DNA of 42,454 nt from Frankiaceae bacterium (lineage in GTDB: Bacteria > Actinomycetota > Actinomycetes > JAFAQI01): NCBI GenBank assembly GCA_030840585.1, contig JAVEEG010000233.1:1-42454 (forward strand). The letters are read 5' to 3'. A program made the position numbers and the translations under genes. Shown piece by piece: positions 1 through 7,140 of this stretch (position 1 is its first letter; each line of letters opens with the position of its first letter). The notes under the pieces were generated by a model. It did no database searches. It saw only the letters and a program-made list of their open reading frames with translations, and was not told the DNA's origin.

Positions 1-367
1 CGCAGAGCGCGGCGTAGGCGGCCAGGTTGGCGCTGGCGCCGGAGTGCGGCTGCAGGTTGGCGTGCAGCTCGCCGGAGTCCGGCGTCGTGAACAGTTCCTT
101 CGCCCGGGCGATGCCGATCACCTCGGCCCGGTCGACGACCTCGCAGCCGCCGTAGTAACGCTTGCCGGGGTAGCCCTCGGCGTACTTGTTCGACAGCGTC
201 GAGCCGAGGGCGGCGAGGACGGCGGGCGAGGTGAAGTTCTCGCTGGCGATGAGCTGCAGCCCGCCGCGGAGGCGGTCGAGTTCGTCGAGTACGACGCCGG
301 CGATGTCCGGGTCTTCGGCTTGCAGCGCGGCGAAGTCTGGCCCCCAGAACGGTGTCGCGTCGGTCAT
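1..367 (-). CDS. glyA: Serine hydroxymethyltransferase, N-terminal part (cut by window edge)
   Basis: PLP enzyme interconverting serine and glycine with transfer of a one-carbon unit to tetrahydrofolate, in the cytoplasm. The 122 codons present contain the family motifs LIASEN (residues about 39-44) and YPGKRYYGG (about 66-74), and the sequence stops near SGASAN before the PLP lysine, so the C-terminal three quarters lie outside the window. The ATG at 367 is chosen because it opens just after the tsaC stop (4-base gap) and gives the usual short N-terminal extension. It is the last visible gene of the rpmE-prfA-prmC-tsaC-glyA run and is probably co-transcribed with it. Identity is firm; nothing unusual is seen. 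Confidence 0.96.
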   Translation of the reverse strand, partial: MTDATPFWGPDFAALQAEDPDIAGVVLDELDRLRGGLQLIASENFTSPAVLAALGSTLSNKYAEGYPGKRYYGGCEVVDRAEVIGIARAKELFTTPDSGELHANLQPHSGASANLAAYAALC

Positions 368-371
368 GCGG

Positions 372-1004
372 TCACTGTAGTGCGCGGGCCCACTCATCCT
401 GCGGGATCGCGCCCTCGCGCAGCACGCGCGGCGCGTCTCCGGTCAGGTCGATGATCGTCGACGGCGTCGGCTCGTCGCGGGAGCCGCCGTCGAGGTACAC
501 GCTCACGCTCGCGCCGAGCTGTAACCGCGCGTCGAGCATCGTGGTCGCGGGCGGGTGGCCGGACCGGTTCGCGCTGGACACGCCAAGCGGGCCGGTCTGG
601 GTGATCAACTCCAGCGCGAGGGCGTCGTCGGGCATCCGTACGGCGACCGTGCCGAGGCTGTCGCCGAGATCCCAGGCGAGGTGCGCGGTGTGCTTGAGCA
701 CCAGGGTGAGTGCGCCGGGCCAAAAGCTCTGGATGAGTTGCTTCGCGGTTTCCGGGACGGTGTCCACCAGCGCGTGCAGCATGTCCTGATTCGCGACGAG
801 GACAGGCACCGGCATGTCCCGGCCGCGGCCCTTGGCATTGAGAAGTGCGGCGATCGCGGTGGGGCTGAACGCGTCCGTGGCGACGCCGTAGACGGTGTCG
901 GTGGGGAGTACGGCGAGTTCACCGCGGCGAATGGCGGCGGCGGCTGCGCTGATGCCGTCGCTGCGTTCAGCGTTGTCGGTGGTGCAGTCGAAGACTTCGC
1001 TCAT
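372..1004 (-). CDS. tsaC: L-threonylcarbamoyladenylate synthase (TsaC/Sua5/YwlC family)
   Basis: Makes threonylcarbamoyl-AMP from threonine, bicarbonate and ATP, the first step of the t6A37 modification of ANN-decoding tRNAs. The 210-residue protein is one YrdC domain: LPTDTVYGV at residues 33-41, a KGRGRDMP stretch near 58 and SSANRSG near 165 are the substrate-binding signatures. Length fits the short TsaC/YwlC form without the Sua5 C-terminal domain. The ATG at 1004 overlaps the prmC stop (ATGA), so translation is probably coupled. In Mycobacterium the same gene follows prfA and prmC. Call is firm; whether to name it tsaC, ywlC or sua5 is a matter of convention. Confidence 0.93.
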   Translation of the reverse strand: MSEVFDCTTDNAERSDGISAAAAAIRRGELAVLPTDTVYGVATDAFSPTAIAALLNAKGRGRDMPVPVLVANQDMLHALVDTVPETAKQLIQSFWPGALTLVLKHTAHLAWDLGDSLGTVAVRMPDDALALELITQTGPLGVSSANRSGHPPATTMLDARLQLGASVSVYLDGGSRDEPTPSTIIDLTGDAPRVLREGAIPQDEWARALQ

Positions 1005-1813
1005 CGTGTTTTCCGGGCGGTGGTGAAGCGCGGCCGCTGGGTCAGGTCGAGGTGATCTTCGATCTCGTCCCAGCCGCCTTTTGTCTCGAGGAGATTCGGG
1101 ACTGCGTCGCCTTGGCGGTCGGAGTGCTCGACGGCGACGAAACCGTTTGGCTTCAACAGTCTCGCAGCGGTGGCGACGACCACCCGGATCACGTCAAGGC
1201 CGTCCTCTCCGGCGAACAGCGCATCCTGCGGATCGTGATCCCGTACCTCCGGATCGACGAGGTCGCGCTCGCTCTCCGCGACGTACGGCGGGTTCGACGC
1301 GACGACATCGACGGTGCCGTCGAGTTCAGGTAATGCGTCGGCGGCATCGGCGTGATGGAGGTGGACGCGATCGTTGCCCTCGGGCCGGTTGCGCCGGAGC
1401 CAGCCGAACGCGTCGTCGCTGCGTTCTACGAGGTGGACGACGGCGGTCGGATGCTCGTGCGCGACGGCGAAGCCGATCGTGCCGGCGCCGGCGCACAGGT
1501 CTACGACCAAGGGTCGTTCTTTATCGGCGATCGCGGCGAGGACGGCGTCGACGAGTACCTCGGTTTCGGGTCGCGGCACGAAGACGCCGGGGCCGACGTC
1601 GAGGTCGAGGTAGCGGAAGCCGGTCGAGCCGACGAGGTGTTGCAACGGGACGCGTTCGGCCCGCCGGCTGACGAGGTCGGTGAAGTCAGCGCCGGTCTCG
1701 GCGGCATGCCGGGCGAGTGCGCGCGCGTCGTGTTCGGCGCTGTCGACGCCGGCCGCGCGCAGGGTGTCGATCGCCGTTCTGATGTCTTGCTGGGTCACTG
1801 CGTCTGGGGTCAC
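1001..1813 (-). CDS. prmC: Peptide chain release factor N5-glutamine methyltransferase
   Basis: Methylates the glutamine of the GGQ motif in release factors, using S-adenosylmethionine. The 270-residue protein has an N-terminal helical domain (about 1-75), the SAM-binding motif [10 protein letters not shown] at 105-114 and the catalytic NPPY at 174-177. The open frame extends much further upstream, but that part is the antisense of prfA and rpmE. The GTG at 1813 is chosen because it overlaps the prfA stop (GTGA) and has GGAG seven bases upstream; a second GTG five codons later (1798) lacks such a site. Its substrate RF1 is encoded immediately upstream, the usual pairing. Confidence 0.94.
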   Translation of the reverse strand: MTPDAVTQQDIRTAIDTLRAAGVDSAEHDARALARHAAETGADFTDLVSRRAERVPLQHLVGSTGFRYLDLDVGPGVFVPRPETEVLVDAVLAAIADKERPLVVDLCAGAGTIGFAVAHEHPTAVVHLVERSDDAFGWLRRNRPEGNDRVHLHHADAADALPELDGTVDVVASNPPYVAESERDLVDPEVRDHDPQDALFAGEDGLDVIRVVVATAARLLKPNGFVAVEHSDRQGDAVPNLLETKGGWDEIEDHLDLTQRPRFTTARKTR

Positions 1814-2871
1814 TGCGTTGCTCCGCTGAGCAGCGCGGTCGTCTCGGCGTCGACCAGCGCACCGATCACGGCGTCGAGATCGCCGTCGAGAACCTGGTCG
1901 AGGTTGTAGGCCTTGAAGTTGACCCGATGATCGGAGATGCGGTTCTCCGGGAAGTTGTAGGTGCGGATGCGCTCGCTTCGGTCGACGGTGCGGATCTGCG
2001 AGCGGCGAGCGGCGGAGGCTTCGGCGTCGGCCTCGGCCTGGGCGGCTGCGAGCAGCCGGGCGCGCATGATTCGCATGGCGGATTCTTTGTTCTGCAGCTG
2101 GGATTTCTCGTTCTGGCAGGACACGACGATGCCGGTGGGGACGTGGGTGATCCGGACAGCGGAGTCGGTGGTATTGACGCTCTGCCCGCCGGGGCCGCTG
2201 GACCGGAACACGTCGATGCGCAGGTCGTTGGGGTCGATGTCGACCTCGACCTCTTCGGCCTCGGGGAAGACGAGTACGCCGGCGGCGCTGGTGTGAATGC
2301 GGCCCTGCGACTCGGTCACGGGGACGCGCTGGACGCGGTGGACGCCGCCCTCGAACTTGAGCCGGCTCCAGGGCGCCGGCTCGTGCCGGCCGCGGACGGC
2401 GATGGTGGCGTCTTTGTAGCCGCCGAGGTCGGACTCGGTGGCGTCGAGGACCTCGGTCTTCCAGCCCTGGCGTTCGGCGTAGCGGAGGTACATGCGGAGT
2501 AAGTCGCCGGCGAACAATGCCGATTCGTCGCCGCCCTCGCCGGCCTTGACCTCGAGGATGACGTCCTTGTCGTCGTTGGGATCCTTGGGCAGCAGCAGCA
2601 GGCGCAGCCGGTCTTCGAACTCGGTTTTCTGTGCTTCGAGGTTCGGGATCTCGTCCCGGAAGGACGCGTCGTCGGCGCCGAGTTCGCGGGCGGCGGCGAG
2701 GTCGCCGATGATGCGCTGCCATTCGGTGTGCGCGGCGACGACAGGGCCGAGTTCGGCGTAACGGCGGCCGAGGGTGCGGGCCTTGCCCTGGTCGGCGTGG
2801 ATGGCGGGGTCGGCGAGCTGTCGCTCGAGCTCGGCGTGCTCGGCGATCAGGTCGTCCAACTGGTCGAACAT
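1810..2871 (-). CDS. prfA: Peptide chain release factor 1 (RF1)
   Basis: Recognises UAA and UAG stop codons and triggers peptidyl-tRNA hydrolysis on the ribosome. The 353 residues carry the PCRF domain (about 20-170), the codon-reading tripeptide PVT at 184-186 (P-x-T is the RF1 form; RF2 has SPF) and SSGPGGQ with GGQ at 228-230. The glutamine there is the target of the next gene, prmC. The start is the ATG at 2871 with AAGGA upstream; an in-frame ATG at 2904 would add eleven residues that do not look like RF1. It lies downstream of rpmE, separated by a strong hairpin, and overlaps prmC by 4 bases. Confidence 0.96.
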   Translation of the reverse strand: MFDQLDDLIAEHAELERQLADPAIHADQGKARTLGRRYAELGPVVAAHTEWQRIIGDLAAARELGADDASFRDEIPNLEAQKTEFEDRLRLLLLPKDPNDDKDVILEVKAGEGGDESALFAGDLLRMYLRYAERQGWKTEVLDATESDLGGYKDATIAVRGRHEPAPWSRLKFEGGVHRVQRVPVTESQGRIHTSAAGVLVFPEAEEVEVDIDPNDLRIDVFRSSGPGGQSVNTTDSAVRITHVPTGIVVSCQNEKSQLQNKESAMRIMRARLLAAAQAEADAEASAARRSQIRTVDRSERIRTYNFPENRISDHRVNFKAYNLDQVLDGDLDAVIGALVDAETTALLSGATQ

Positions 2872-2910
2872 CGGTTGTTCCTTCGTTGCCGGGGTCCCGG
2901 ACATGACAAC

Positions 2911-2946
2911 GGCGCCGACCCCGTTGTCTTTCGTGGGGTCGGCGCC
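2911..2946 (-). terminator. 12-bp perfect inverted repeat between rpmE and prfA
   Basis: Arms 2911-2922 and 2935-2946 are exact reverse complements of 12 bases (G/C-rich), with a 12-base loop. On the minus strand the hairpin lies between the rpmE stop (2956) and the prfA start (2871). It is not followed by a run of T, so it may be a Rho-independent pause or attenuator, or an mRNA-stabilising hairpin, rather than a classical terminator. The loop holds a six-base stretch complementary to the six bases just after the right-hand arm (minus sense), so a second pairing (2905-2910 with 2923-2928) competes with the main stem. Confidence 0.6.
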
Positions 2947-2955
2947 GCGGTGGAG

Positions 2956-3177
2956 CTACTTGTCCTTGTTGCCCTTCTTCGCGTAGCGCTGCTCGAAGCG
3001 GGCGACGCGGCCACCGGTGTCGAGAATCTTCTGCTTGCCGGTGTAGAAGGGGTGGCACTGGGCGCAGACGTCGGCGTGGATGACGCCGTTCTTCGCGGTG
3101 CTGCGGGTGCTGAACGTGTTGCCACACGTGCAAGTCACGGTGGTCTCGACGTACTCGGGGTGGATGTCGGGCTTCAC
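2956..3177 (-). CDS. rpmE: 50S ribosomal protein bL31, zinc-binding form
   Basis: Small ribosomal protein of the large subunit (73 residues). Starts MKPDIHPEY and keeps all four zinc ligands, C16, C18, C38 and C41, so it is the C+ zinc-containing type rather than the zinc-independent YkgM-type paralogue. The basic C-terminus ends KKGNKDK. In Mycobacterium rpmE directly follows rho; here about 11.7 kb separate them, occupied by the RHS island, so rpmE must have a promoter of its own within the 230 bases upstream (3178-3408), where I cannot pick out a clear -35/-10 pair. Confidence 0.95.
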   Translation of the reverse strand: MKPDIHPEYVETTVTCTCGNTFSTRSTAKNGVIHADVCAQCHPFYTGKQKILDTGGRVARFEQRYAKKGNKDK

Positions 3178-3408
3178 GGCTGCTCCTGTCTCATGCGGTC
3201 GCCGGGTCGGTGCGCGCTGGTGCGTGACCGGGAACCGGAACCTGTTGCCAGTGTGCCAGAAGCAGAACGTCCGTGGCGAACTCCCGATTCCCAGGTCGAT
3301 CGGCCGAGCGCAGGGTGGCGCCCACTCCAGCTGCTACGGGTCGGAGCGTCGGCGTAGGAGTGATGTACGCGGCCGGCACCCCCCAGGTCCGTAGCGGCGG
3401 AGCGGTAA

Positions 3409-3618
3409 TCAGACAGTCGCCCACCACAAGTCCTGGACGGAGAAGGCGCACCGATCGAACTGGCTCTGGGGCAGCGTGACTCTGAGCGCCTCCGCCGTCG
3501 GGTCGTCGATTGCATGCTGTCTCGCCTCGAAGTCGTCGACTGCGACGAGCTCGACGTCGCCGTCGGACTCGATGTAGGCCAACAGTGATTCGCGGACAAT
3601 GACTAGCGGGAGATCCAT
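3409..3618 (-). CDS. Small hypothetical protein, candidate immunity-type gene
   Basis: 69 residues if translation begins at the ATG at 3618 (MDLPLVIVRESLL...). The acidic, hydrophobic-patterned sequence ends in FSVQDLWWATV. The frame stays open upstream to an ATG at 3756, but that part overlaps another plausible frame (3603-3728) and has less protein-like composition. The start overlaps the end of the upstream small ORF by 16 bases, the spacing typical of coupled small genes. I do not recognise a family. Its place at the far end of the RHS island, among other short genes, suggests an immunity or orphan partner role; this is inference only. Confidence 0.45.
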   Translation of the reverse strand: MDLPLVIVRESLLAYIESDGDVELVAVDDFEARQHAIDDPTAEALRVTLPQSQFDRCAFSVQDLWWATV

Positions 3619-3728
3619 AGAGACCAACGCTCCAAGGCCCCAACCAGAGTCTCGGCCCGTCCCATAGACCAGGCACTTCGCCTCGTCAGCGCAGCCTTCA
3701 GCGCCGTCGCCAAATCGGGCGCGGTCAC
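3603..3728 (-). CDS. Very small ORF overlapping the next gene
   Basis: 41 codons from a GTG at 3728 with GGGAACGG just upstream; the product runs MTAPDLATALKAALTRRS and continues with a helical, Trp-containing tail. It ends inside the next ORF (start 3618). It could be a real small gene, or the front part of a once-longer gene now split from 3409-3618 by a frameshift: the two frames meet at exactly this point. No family recognised. Confidence 0.35.
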   Translation of the reverse strand: MTAPDLATALKAALTRRSAWSMGRAETLVGALERWSLWISR

Positions 3729-3888
3729 GGTCCGTTCCCTGGGAGGTACTGAACACGGCAGTTCCGCCGGGCGGTGCCCGTCCGGCCGGCGAGCGCCATC
3801 TTCAGGCGTCCAGTACGAAGCCGCCATGTCGGGATGGAGGGGTCTCGGAGTGTTTGCGTGATGAAGTTGACAAGGGCGCGGTCCGTTG

Positions 3889-4284
3889 TCATCGCTTGCC
3901 ATCCGGCAAAGCCGCTGCACGGACCGTAGCTGACTCGTCTTCAGCGAGCGCGCGGATTACAGACTCCGGCGTCGCGCGGTTGCGGGCTACGCGCTGTCGT
4001 ACGGTCTCGTCTGAGTCCGTAGCAAGTGCACGTAGGACTTCCGTCGGTGCGTTTCGCCTCGACGCAACTGTCCACCGCACTTCGGGGTCCGGGTCGGCAG
4101 CTAACAGGGACAAGACTGTCGCCGGCACGGTCTTGTTGTGGGCCACCCAACGCCGCTGATCCGGGCGTTCCTGGATCACGGCTAGCCACACGTGTTCAGG
4201 AGCCCCCTCAGTTGCCGCGCGACGGTGCTCGGCGGGATCGTCGCTGGCCCGTAGACGAACAAACTCCTCGACTGAGTCGATCAT
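3889..4284 (-). CDS. Helical-repeat (LRV/HEAT-like) protein, candidate immunity protein
   Basis: 131 residues. After a short N-terminal helix the protein consists of about four repeats of roughly 24 residues with the pattern V-R-x-x-V-A-x-x-x-x-x-P-x-x-V-L-x-x-L-A-x-D-x-D, as in VRWTVASRRNAPTEVLRAL and VRQRVARNRATPESVIRAL. This is the leucine-rich-repeat-variant/HEAT style of short alpha solenoid, a protein-binding fold. Such solenoids occur among immunity proteins of polymorphic toxin loci (family knowledge); the link to a toxin here is inferred only from its position in the RHS island. The ATG at 4284 is the first in frame. No membrane segment or signal peptide is seen. Confidence 0.65.
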   Translation of the reverse strand: MIDSVEEFVRLRASDDPAEHRRAATEGAPEHVWLAVIQERPDQRRWVAHNKTVPATVLSLLAADPDPEVRWTVASRRNAPTEVLRALATDSDETVRQRVARNRATPESVIRALAEDESATVRAAALPDGKR

Positions 4285-4377
4285 CGTCCACCTCCCAAAT
4301 CACCCCGCGGACGAACTGTCCCGTCAGACCCTTGTACGTTCCGACGATGTAGTCGCGGCTAGGACCAACTACGGTAT

Positions 4378-4683
4378 TCACCCCAGGCCCTCAACGTCGT
4401 CGGCAACATCGACTGACAGGACGATCCCGTCGCGCGAGACCCGTATTGAGTCACCCTGGTAGATCTCGTGCCGGACGACCGACCTCCCGGTAGGGGTTAA
4501 GTGCATCGCGGGCAGCATCACGACCGCCAGATCTCCGACTTTGAGCGCGCACCAGGTCTCACCAGTGACATCGTCCTGCGTGAGCCCGAGGACGATCCCC
4601 TCGGAACCAACGAGTTTCAACTCTTGAGCTGGTTCGCAATCCTCAATCGTCACGATTGAGAACAACCCTGGCCACCTATGCAT
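4378..4683 (-). CDS. Imm31-like immunity protein candidate
   Basis: 101 residues from the ATG at 4683 (MHRWPGLFSIVTIED...). The middle shows the sequence GSEGIVLGLTQDD, then a beta-rich stretch, then LTPTGRSV and YQGDSIRVSRDG. From memory this order (G-x-x-G-x-V-L-G, then L-x-P-T-G, then Y-x-G-x-S-I-R-V) is that of the Imm31 immunity family of polymorphic toxin systems; I could not search to confirm. The open frame reaches an ATG at 4854, but that extension overlaps the 3' end of the upstream gene and reads as out-of-frame sequence. The neighbouring toxin tip, if any, is not preserved next to it. Confidence 0.55.
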   Translation of the reverse strand: MHRWPGLFSIVTIEDCEPAQELKLVGSEGIVLGLTQDDVTGETWCALKVGDLAVVMLPAMHLTPTGRSVVRHEIYQGDSIRVSRDGIVLSVDVADDVEGLG

Positions 4684-4771
4684 GTTGGAATTCGCCGGTC
4701 CGGCCTTACGGCTAGCAAGCCGTGTTGGCGCTCGGCCACCCGAATGCGAATACGGAACAAAGCGCGTGGTC

Positions 4772-5104
4772 TCAAGGCGCGGGGAAAAGGCTTGCCACGT
4801 GCGCGTAGCCGATGACCCGTAGTCCTTCGCATAGTTCGAACGTCGCGCCGACAACTACGTCTGACCACTCATCCGGATGGTGTGGCTGGATGCGCGCACG
4901 ACCGGTCGCGCCAGGTGGCAGCGCATCCGCCTCCAACAGGTACACCGTTGCATCGTTGTATGTGCGTTCACCTTTAACGTCGACGTGGCCAATCCAGAAG
5001 TTGCAGCGATAGCCAGTCCAGATTCCCGATTGACGGCCGCCCTGCTCCGGTGGCAGCAAGTCGATATCCGCCTCAATAAACGCGGCCAGCGGCAACCCCG
5101 TCAC
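4772..5104 (-). CDS. Stand-alone EF-Tu C-terminal-domain-like small protein
   Basis: 110 residues starting at a GTG that overlaps the upstream stop (GTGA). The sequence contains EADIDLLPPEQGGRQSGIWT, then GYRCNFWIG, and ends FELCEGLRVIGYAHV. This is the beta-barrel pattern of the EF-Tu/EF1A C-terminal domain (E-x-GGR-x-x-P/I-x-x-GYRP-x-F ... F-x-x-x-E-G-x-R-x-x-G-x-G-x-V), here without any GTPase. Free-standing copies are widespread as small proteins and are often found among toxin-immunity genes (family knowledge). The far longer open frame (start 5275) is rejected as its first part runs antisense-like through the upstream gene. Function unknown; an immunity role is inferred from context. 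Confidence 0.6.
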   Translation of the reverse strand: MTGLPLAAFIEADIDLLPPEQGGRQSGIWTGYRCNFWIGHVDVKGERTYNDATVYLLEADALPPGATGRARIQPHHPDEWSDVVVGATFELCEGLRVIGYAHVASLFPAP

Positions 5105-5313
5105 GGCTTCGGCACCCACGGCACGTGGTCCCAGACGCTCGTGCAGGCCATGTAGAACCCACGACGTCGAGGGGTCCCCCGGCTTGGTCGACCGTCTTCT
5201 GGCCAGAAGGGCGCGAACCCTGTCGGGAGTTCGACAACTAGGTCGGAGAGCCAGGAGTCGCGCTCCGATCCGCACGCTCCCGAATGAACCGACGATCGGG
5301 GAGGCATCGTCAC
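5101..5313 (-). CDS. Small hypothetical protein coupled to the EF-Tu-like gene
   Basis: 70 residues from the ATG at 5313 (a second ATG lies two codons in). The tail is Trp-rich (DSWLSDL, FAPFWPEDG, VWDHVPWVPKP). The stop overlaps the GTG of the next gene by 4 bases, so the two are probably translated together. I recognise no family. It may be a separate immunity gene or a fragment of a toxin tip whose upstream part has been lost. Confidence 0.4.
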   Translation of the reverse strand: MTMPPRSSVHSGACGSERDSWLSDLVVELPTGFAPFWPEDGRPSRGTPRRRGFYMACTSVWDHVPWVPKP

Positions 5314-5361
5314 ATCTCCCAGGTAAGCCGGAGTCTGCCGGAGTGGGAACCCATCGAAAAA

Positions 5362-5586
5362 TTACGCTTCAATCACTTTGGCAGCTTGCCGGAGGCCATC
5401 GAGTAGGTCACTCAGCTCAAACTCCCATGCGACTCCCCCGCTCGCGTCAAAGATCCTCGCGCGAACGTTTCCCTCCTCGCGAAACACTTGAATCGGAATC
5501 TCAGCTTCGTCGCCTGAAGTCGCGTGCAGTTCGGCCACCGGGCCCTCGCGATCAGGCGGGAATGCCTTGAAGATCTGGAACGTCAT
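5362..5586 (-). CDS. Candidate immunity protein for the orphan RHS tip
   Basis: 74 residues, starting at an ATG that overlaps the stop of the tip fragment (ATGA). Product begins MTFQIFKAFPPDREGPVAEL and ends in a helix LSDLLDGLRQAAKVIEA; it is acidic and soluble, the usual look of immunity proteins. The frame is open upstream to 5781, but that stretch encodes RHS-core residues (DPLHHLYQ) in the parental frame, not this protein. The immediate 4-base overlap with a toxin-tip ORF is the standard toxin-immunity arrangement. Family not recognised. Confidence 0.55.
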   Translation of the reverse strand: MTFQIFKAFPPDREGPVAELHATSGDEAEIPIQVFREEGNVRARIFDASGGVAWEFELSDLLDGLRQAAKVIEA

Positions 5587-5880
5587 GGCGTCATCCATCC
5601 GAAGTATTGGAATGTCCCGTCGGGTCCGAAGACTGCCCCAATGCCATTCGGCGACACGAACCGAAGACCGCCGGCGAAATTTCCCTTTGTCAACACCTGC
5701 ATCGTTGTTCCGGGGTTGGTGAGGATCTCGTCCAACGCTGCCTGGCCAGCCTCGTTGGTACAGGTGATGCAGCGGATCCACGACAACGTCGTCGATGGAC
5801 CACCGACGGTCCAGCTGATCTGCTGCCCGACCGCGTCATAGGCATACATGTTCGTGGTGCCGTGCACCTCGCGTTCGGCG
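5583..5880 (-). pseudogene. Orphan rhs fragment: core remnant joined to a different C-terminal tip
   Basis: Bases 5756-5866 match the core of the large RHS gene at 8569-8679: both encode GTTN-YAYDA-GQQIS and share the stretch around DPLHHLYQ nearly base for base, except that one G is missing here (GGATCC for GGATCCC in plus sense). That deletion shifts the reading frame from the RHS frame into the frame of the following tip. The tip (5583 to about 5755) encodes a 55-60 residue end with AALDEILTNPGTT, then GGLRFVSPNGIGAVFGPDG and a final FQYFGWMTP. It has no similarity to the tip of the intact gene. The open frame runs back to 6017, but upstream of the homology the sequence is not RHS. This is the relic of a tip exchange; expression would depend on an upstream partner. 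Confidence 0.7.
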
Positions 5881-5896
5881 TGCGAGTCCCGAATTC

Positions 5897-6272
5897 TTAC
5901 GACGGCAAGGAACCCCGGTGCTTCAGCCATAAGTCGTTTCCCGTCGTCCGGCGTCCGCAGCTCGGACGAGGGCGGACGAGCGTCCTCGTGCACGACTCGC
6001 GTTCTTTGACTACGCAATCTCGGGTATCGGCATGGAAGAAACTACGCAACCAACCAGCCACGATGTATCCGTCGAGCCAAAAAAAGTAAGCCATCAGGTT
6101 GTCGCGTTCTCGGACGGCGACGACCACTGGATCAACCGAAGCCTCGGCTTTGAGTCGAGCGACGAAGTCTTCTGTCCCGAGCGGGAAGGGAACGATTTCA
6201 GCTCGTCGCTTGAGTCGTCGCGTGTATGTACGGAGCAGCTGCGCGCGCTCGACAGCACCGCCGAGCAGTATT
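5897..6272 (-). pseudogene. Gene remnant without a usable start
   Basis: An open frame from about 6272 to 5897 reads like protein in its first two thirds, with RAEIVPFPLGTEDFVARL, then VDPVVVAVRERDNLMAYFF and WLDGYIVAGWLRSFF. It has no ATG/GTG before an internal GTG at 6127. The last third is arginine/serine-rich and looks out of frame. An alternative frame from a GTG at 6276 is Ser-rich and unlikely. Probably a small island gene damaged by a frameshift at each end. No family recognised. Confidence 0.35.
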
Positions 6273-6398
6273 TCACACGTCGCCTAGTTGTGCGAGTGCC
6301 TCCAGCGCGCGTTTACGGCATGTCGGGTCGGTGCGTTGGTCGTTCGCTGCGCGGCGCAGGTGAGTGGGCGTGAGGGCGGTCTGCTCACCGGGTTCCAC
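6273..6398 (-). CDS. Very small ORF in the RHS island
   Basis: 41 codons from a GTG at 6398, overlapping the end of the preceding small ORF by 14 bases. The product is helical and charged (HLRRAAND, RKRALEALAQLGDV). It may be a genuine mini-gene or the tail of a longer decayed one; no family recognised. Confidence 0.3.
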   Translation of the reverse strand: MEPGEQTALTPTHLRRAANDQRTDPTCRKRALEALAQLGDV

Positions 6399-6522
6399 GG
6401 AAACCCCACAACTTCCCGAACTCCCAAGCGTCAAAGACACGGGCACCCGACGTTGAATCGGATTCGTACAGCAATAGTGGCACCGAGGGGTGGACCGCCA
6501 TCAGCAGCCGTGGATCGCTCAT
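6385..6522 (-). pseudogene. Fragment of a small protein gene
   Basis: 45 codons from the ATG at 6522, but protein-like sequence continues upstream in the same frame as far as a stop at 6586-6588 without a start codon (FYTGDHYQTLLQDL precedes the ATG). The body has LLMAVHPSVPLLLYESD and WEFGKLWGF. This suggests a 5'-truncated gene of at least 65 codons. It sits next to the damaged copy of the RHS tip and could be its old immunity partner. No family recognised. Confidence 0.35.
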
Positions 6523-6720
6523 GCTCAGGGGCCCCAGATCCTGTAGGAGCGTCTGGTAATGATCACCGGTATAGAACGCGAACCGTCACTACCCAAGACG
6601 ACAGGCCCGGGCCCACGATGCCCTTCACGTTTGGGGCGACGTCAATCCATCATGAGCGCGGGGGCGCCACCAGGAGCGATGTCGCCAGGGAGGTAGATCG
6701 TGGCGGCATCGCTCTGCCGG

Positions 6721-6957
6721 TCAAGGTGTTCCTCGTGGCGGCCAGCCCTGCCAGCCGTAGTGGTTTCGCCAGGCGCGGGACCGACCTGAACGACCAGCCG
6801 CGGTGACCCGTGACCACTCCCTGGCCGCCCTCGACAATGATGTCGTAGCGACCAGTCGAAACCTCGTTCACAAATGCGGCCGCGCCGTCGGCTTGCCGCG
6901 TGACGCGCCCGAACCTGGCGGCCGCGATGGACTCTTCGTCGAAGCGTGTTCGGGTCA
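6721..6957 (-). pseudogene. Degraded relic similar to the C-terminal tip of the RHS protein
   Basis: Translated on the minus strand, this stretch gives GRVTRQADGAAAF, then STGRYDIIVEGGQGVVTG and RSVPRLA, which lines up with the end of the intact RHS protein (GEVWSQADGAVV, SAGRYDVVIDGDRGLITT, SFDRLASNYGW). Near 6790 the frame shifts by one base, after which the other frame supplies the matching RNHYGW and a stop at 6721-6723. No RHS core is left upstream of it. It is therefore a diverged, frameshifted second version of the same tip family, lying about 0.4 kb downstream of the active one. A further frame through the same bases (stop at 6642) could be part of a lost partner gene. Confidence 0.6.
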
Positions 6958-7018
6958 GGCGCTCAGCCCATGGATGGTTGCCCGTTCCCCGGCGACAGCG
7001 AGTCCGCCTTCGCGGCGA

Positions 7019-7135
7019 TCACGAAATACGCCGTCGTAGCGACAGATCGCGTCCCGGCATCGGCTTCGACGTGGGCGCCACCCCGAATATGAGAGACCCG
7101 ACGACGGCGAGCAGCAGAAGTATGTGGCGTCGCAT
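7019..7135 (-). CDS. Short membrane-segment ORF, probably truncated
   Basis: 38 codons from the ATG at 7135, beginning MRRHILLLLAVVGSLIFGVA: two arginines followed by a hydrophobic stretch, like a signal peptide or single membrane helix. After the stop, another frame continues to 6955 with protein-like sequence (RDRREGGLAVAGERATIHGL), so the gene may have been about 60 residues long before a frameshift. It starts 5 bases after the end of the Cys-rich gene 7141-7326. Confidence 0.35.
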   Translation of the reverse strand: MRRHILLLLAVVGSLIFGVAPTSKPMPGRDLSLRRRIS

Positions 7136-7140
7136 ACTCG

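Noticed and set aside
1814-3133. Upstream extension of the prmC frame to a 710-residue protein
   Set aside because: The added part is Arg/Pro-rich antisense or out-of-frame sequence across prfA and rpmE; prmC has a proper GTG start at 1813.
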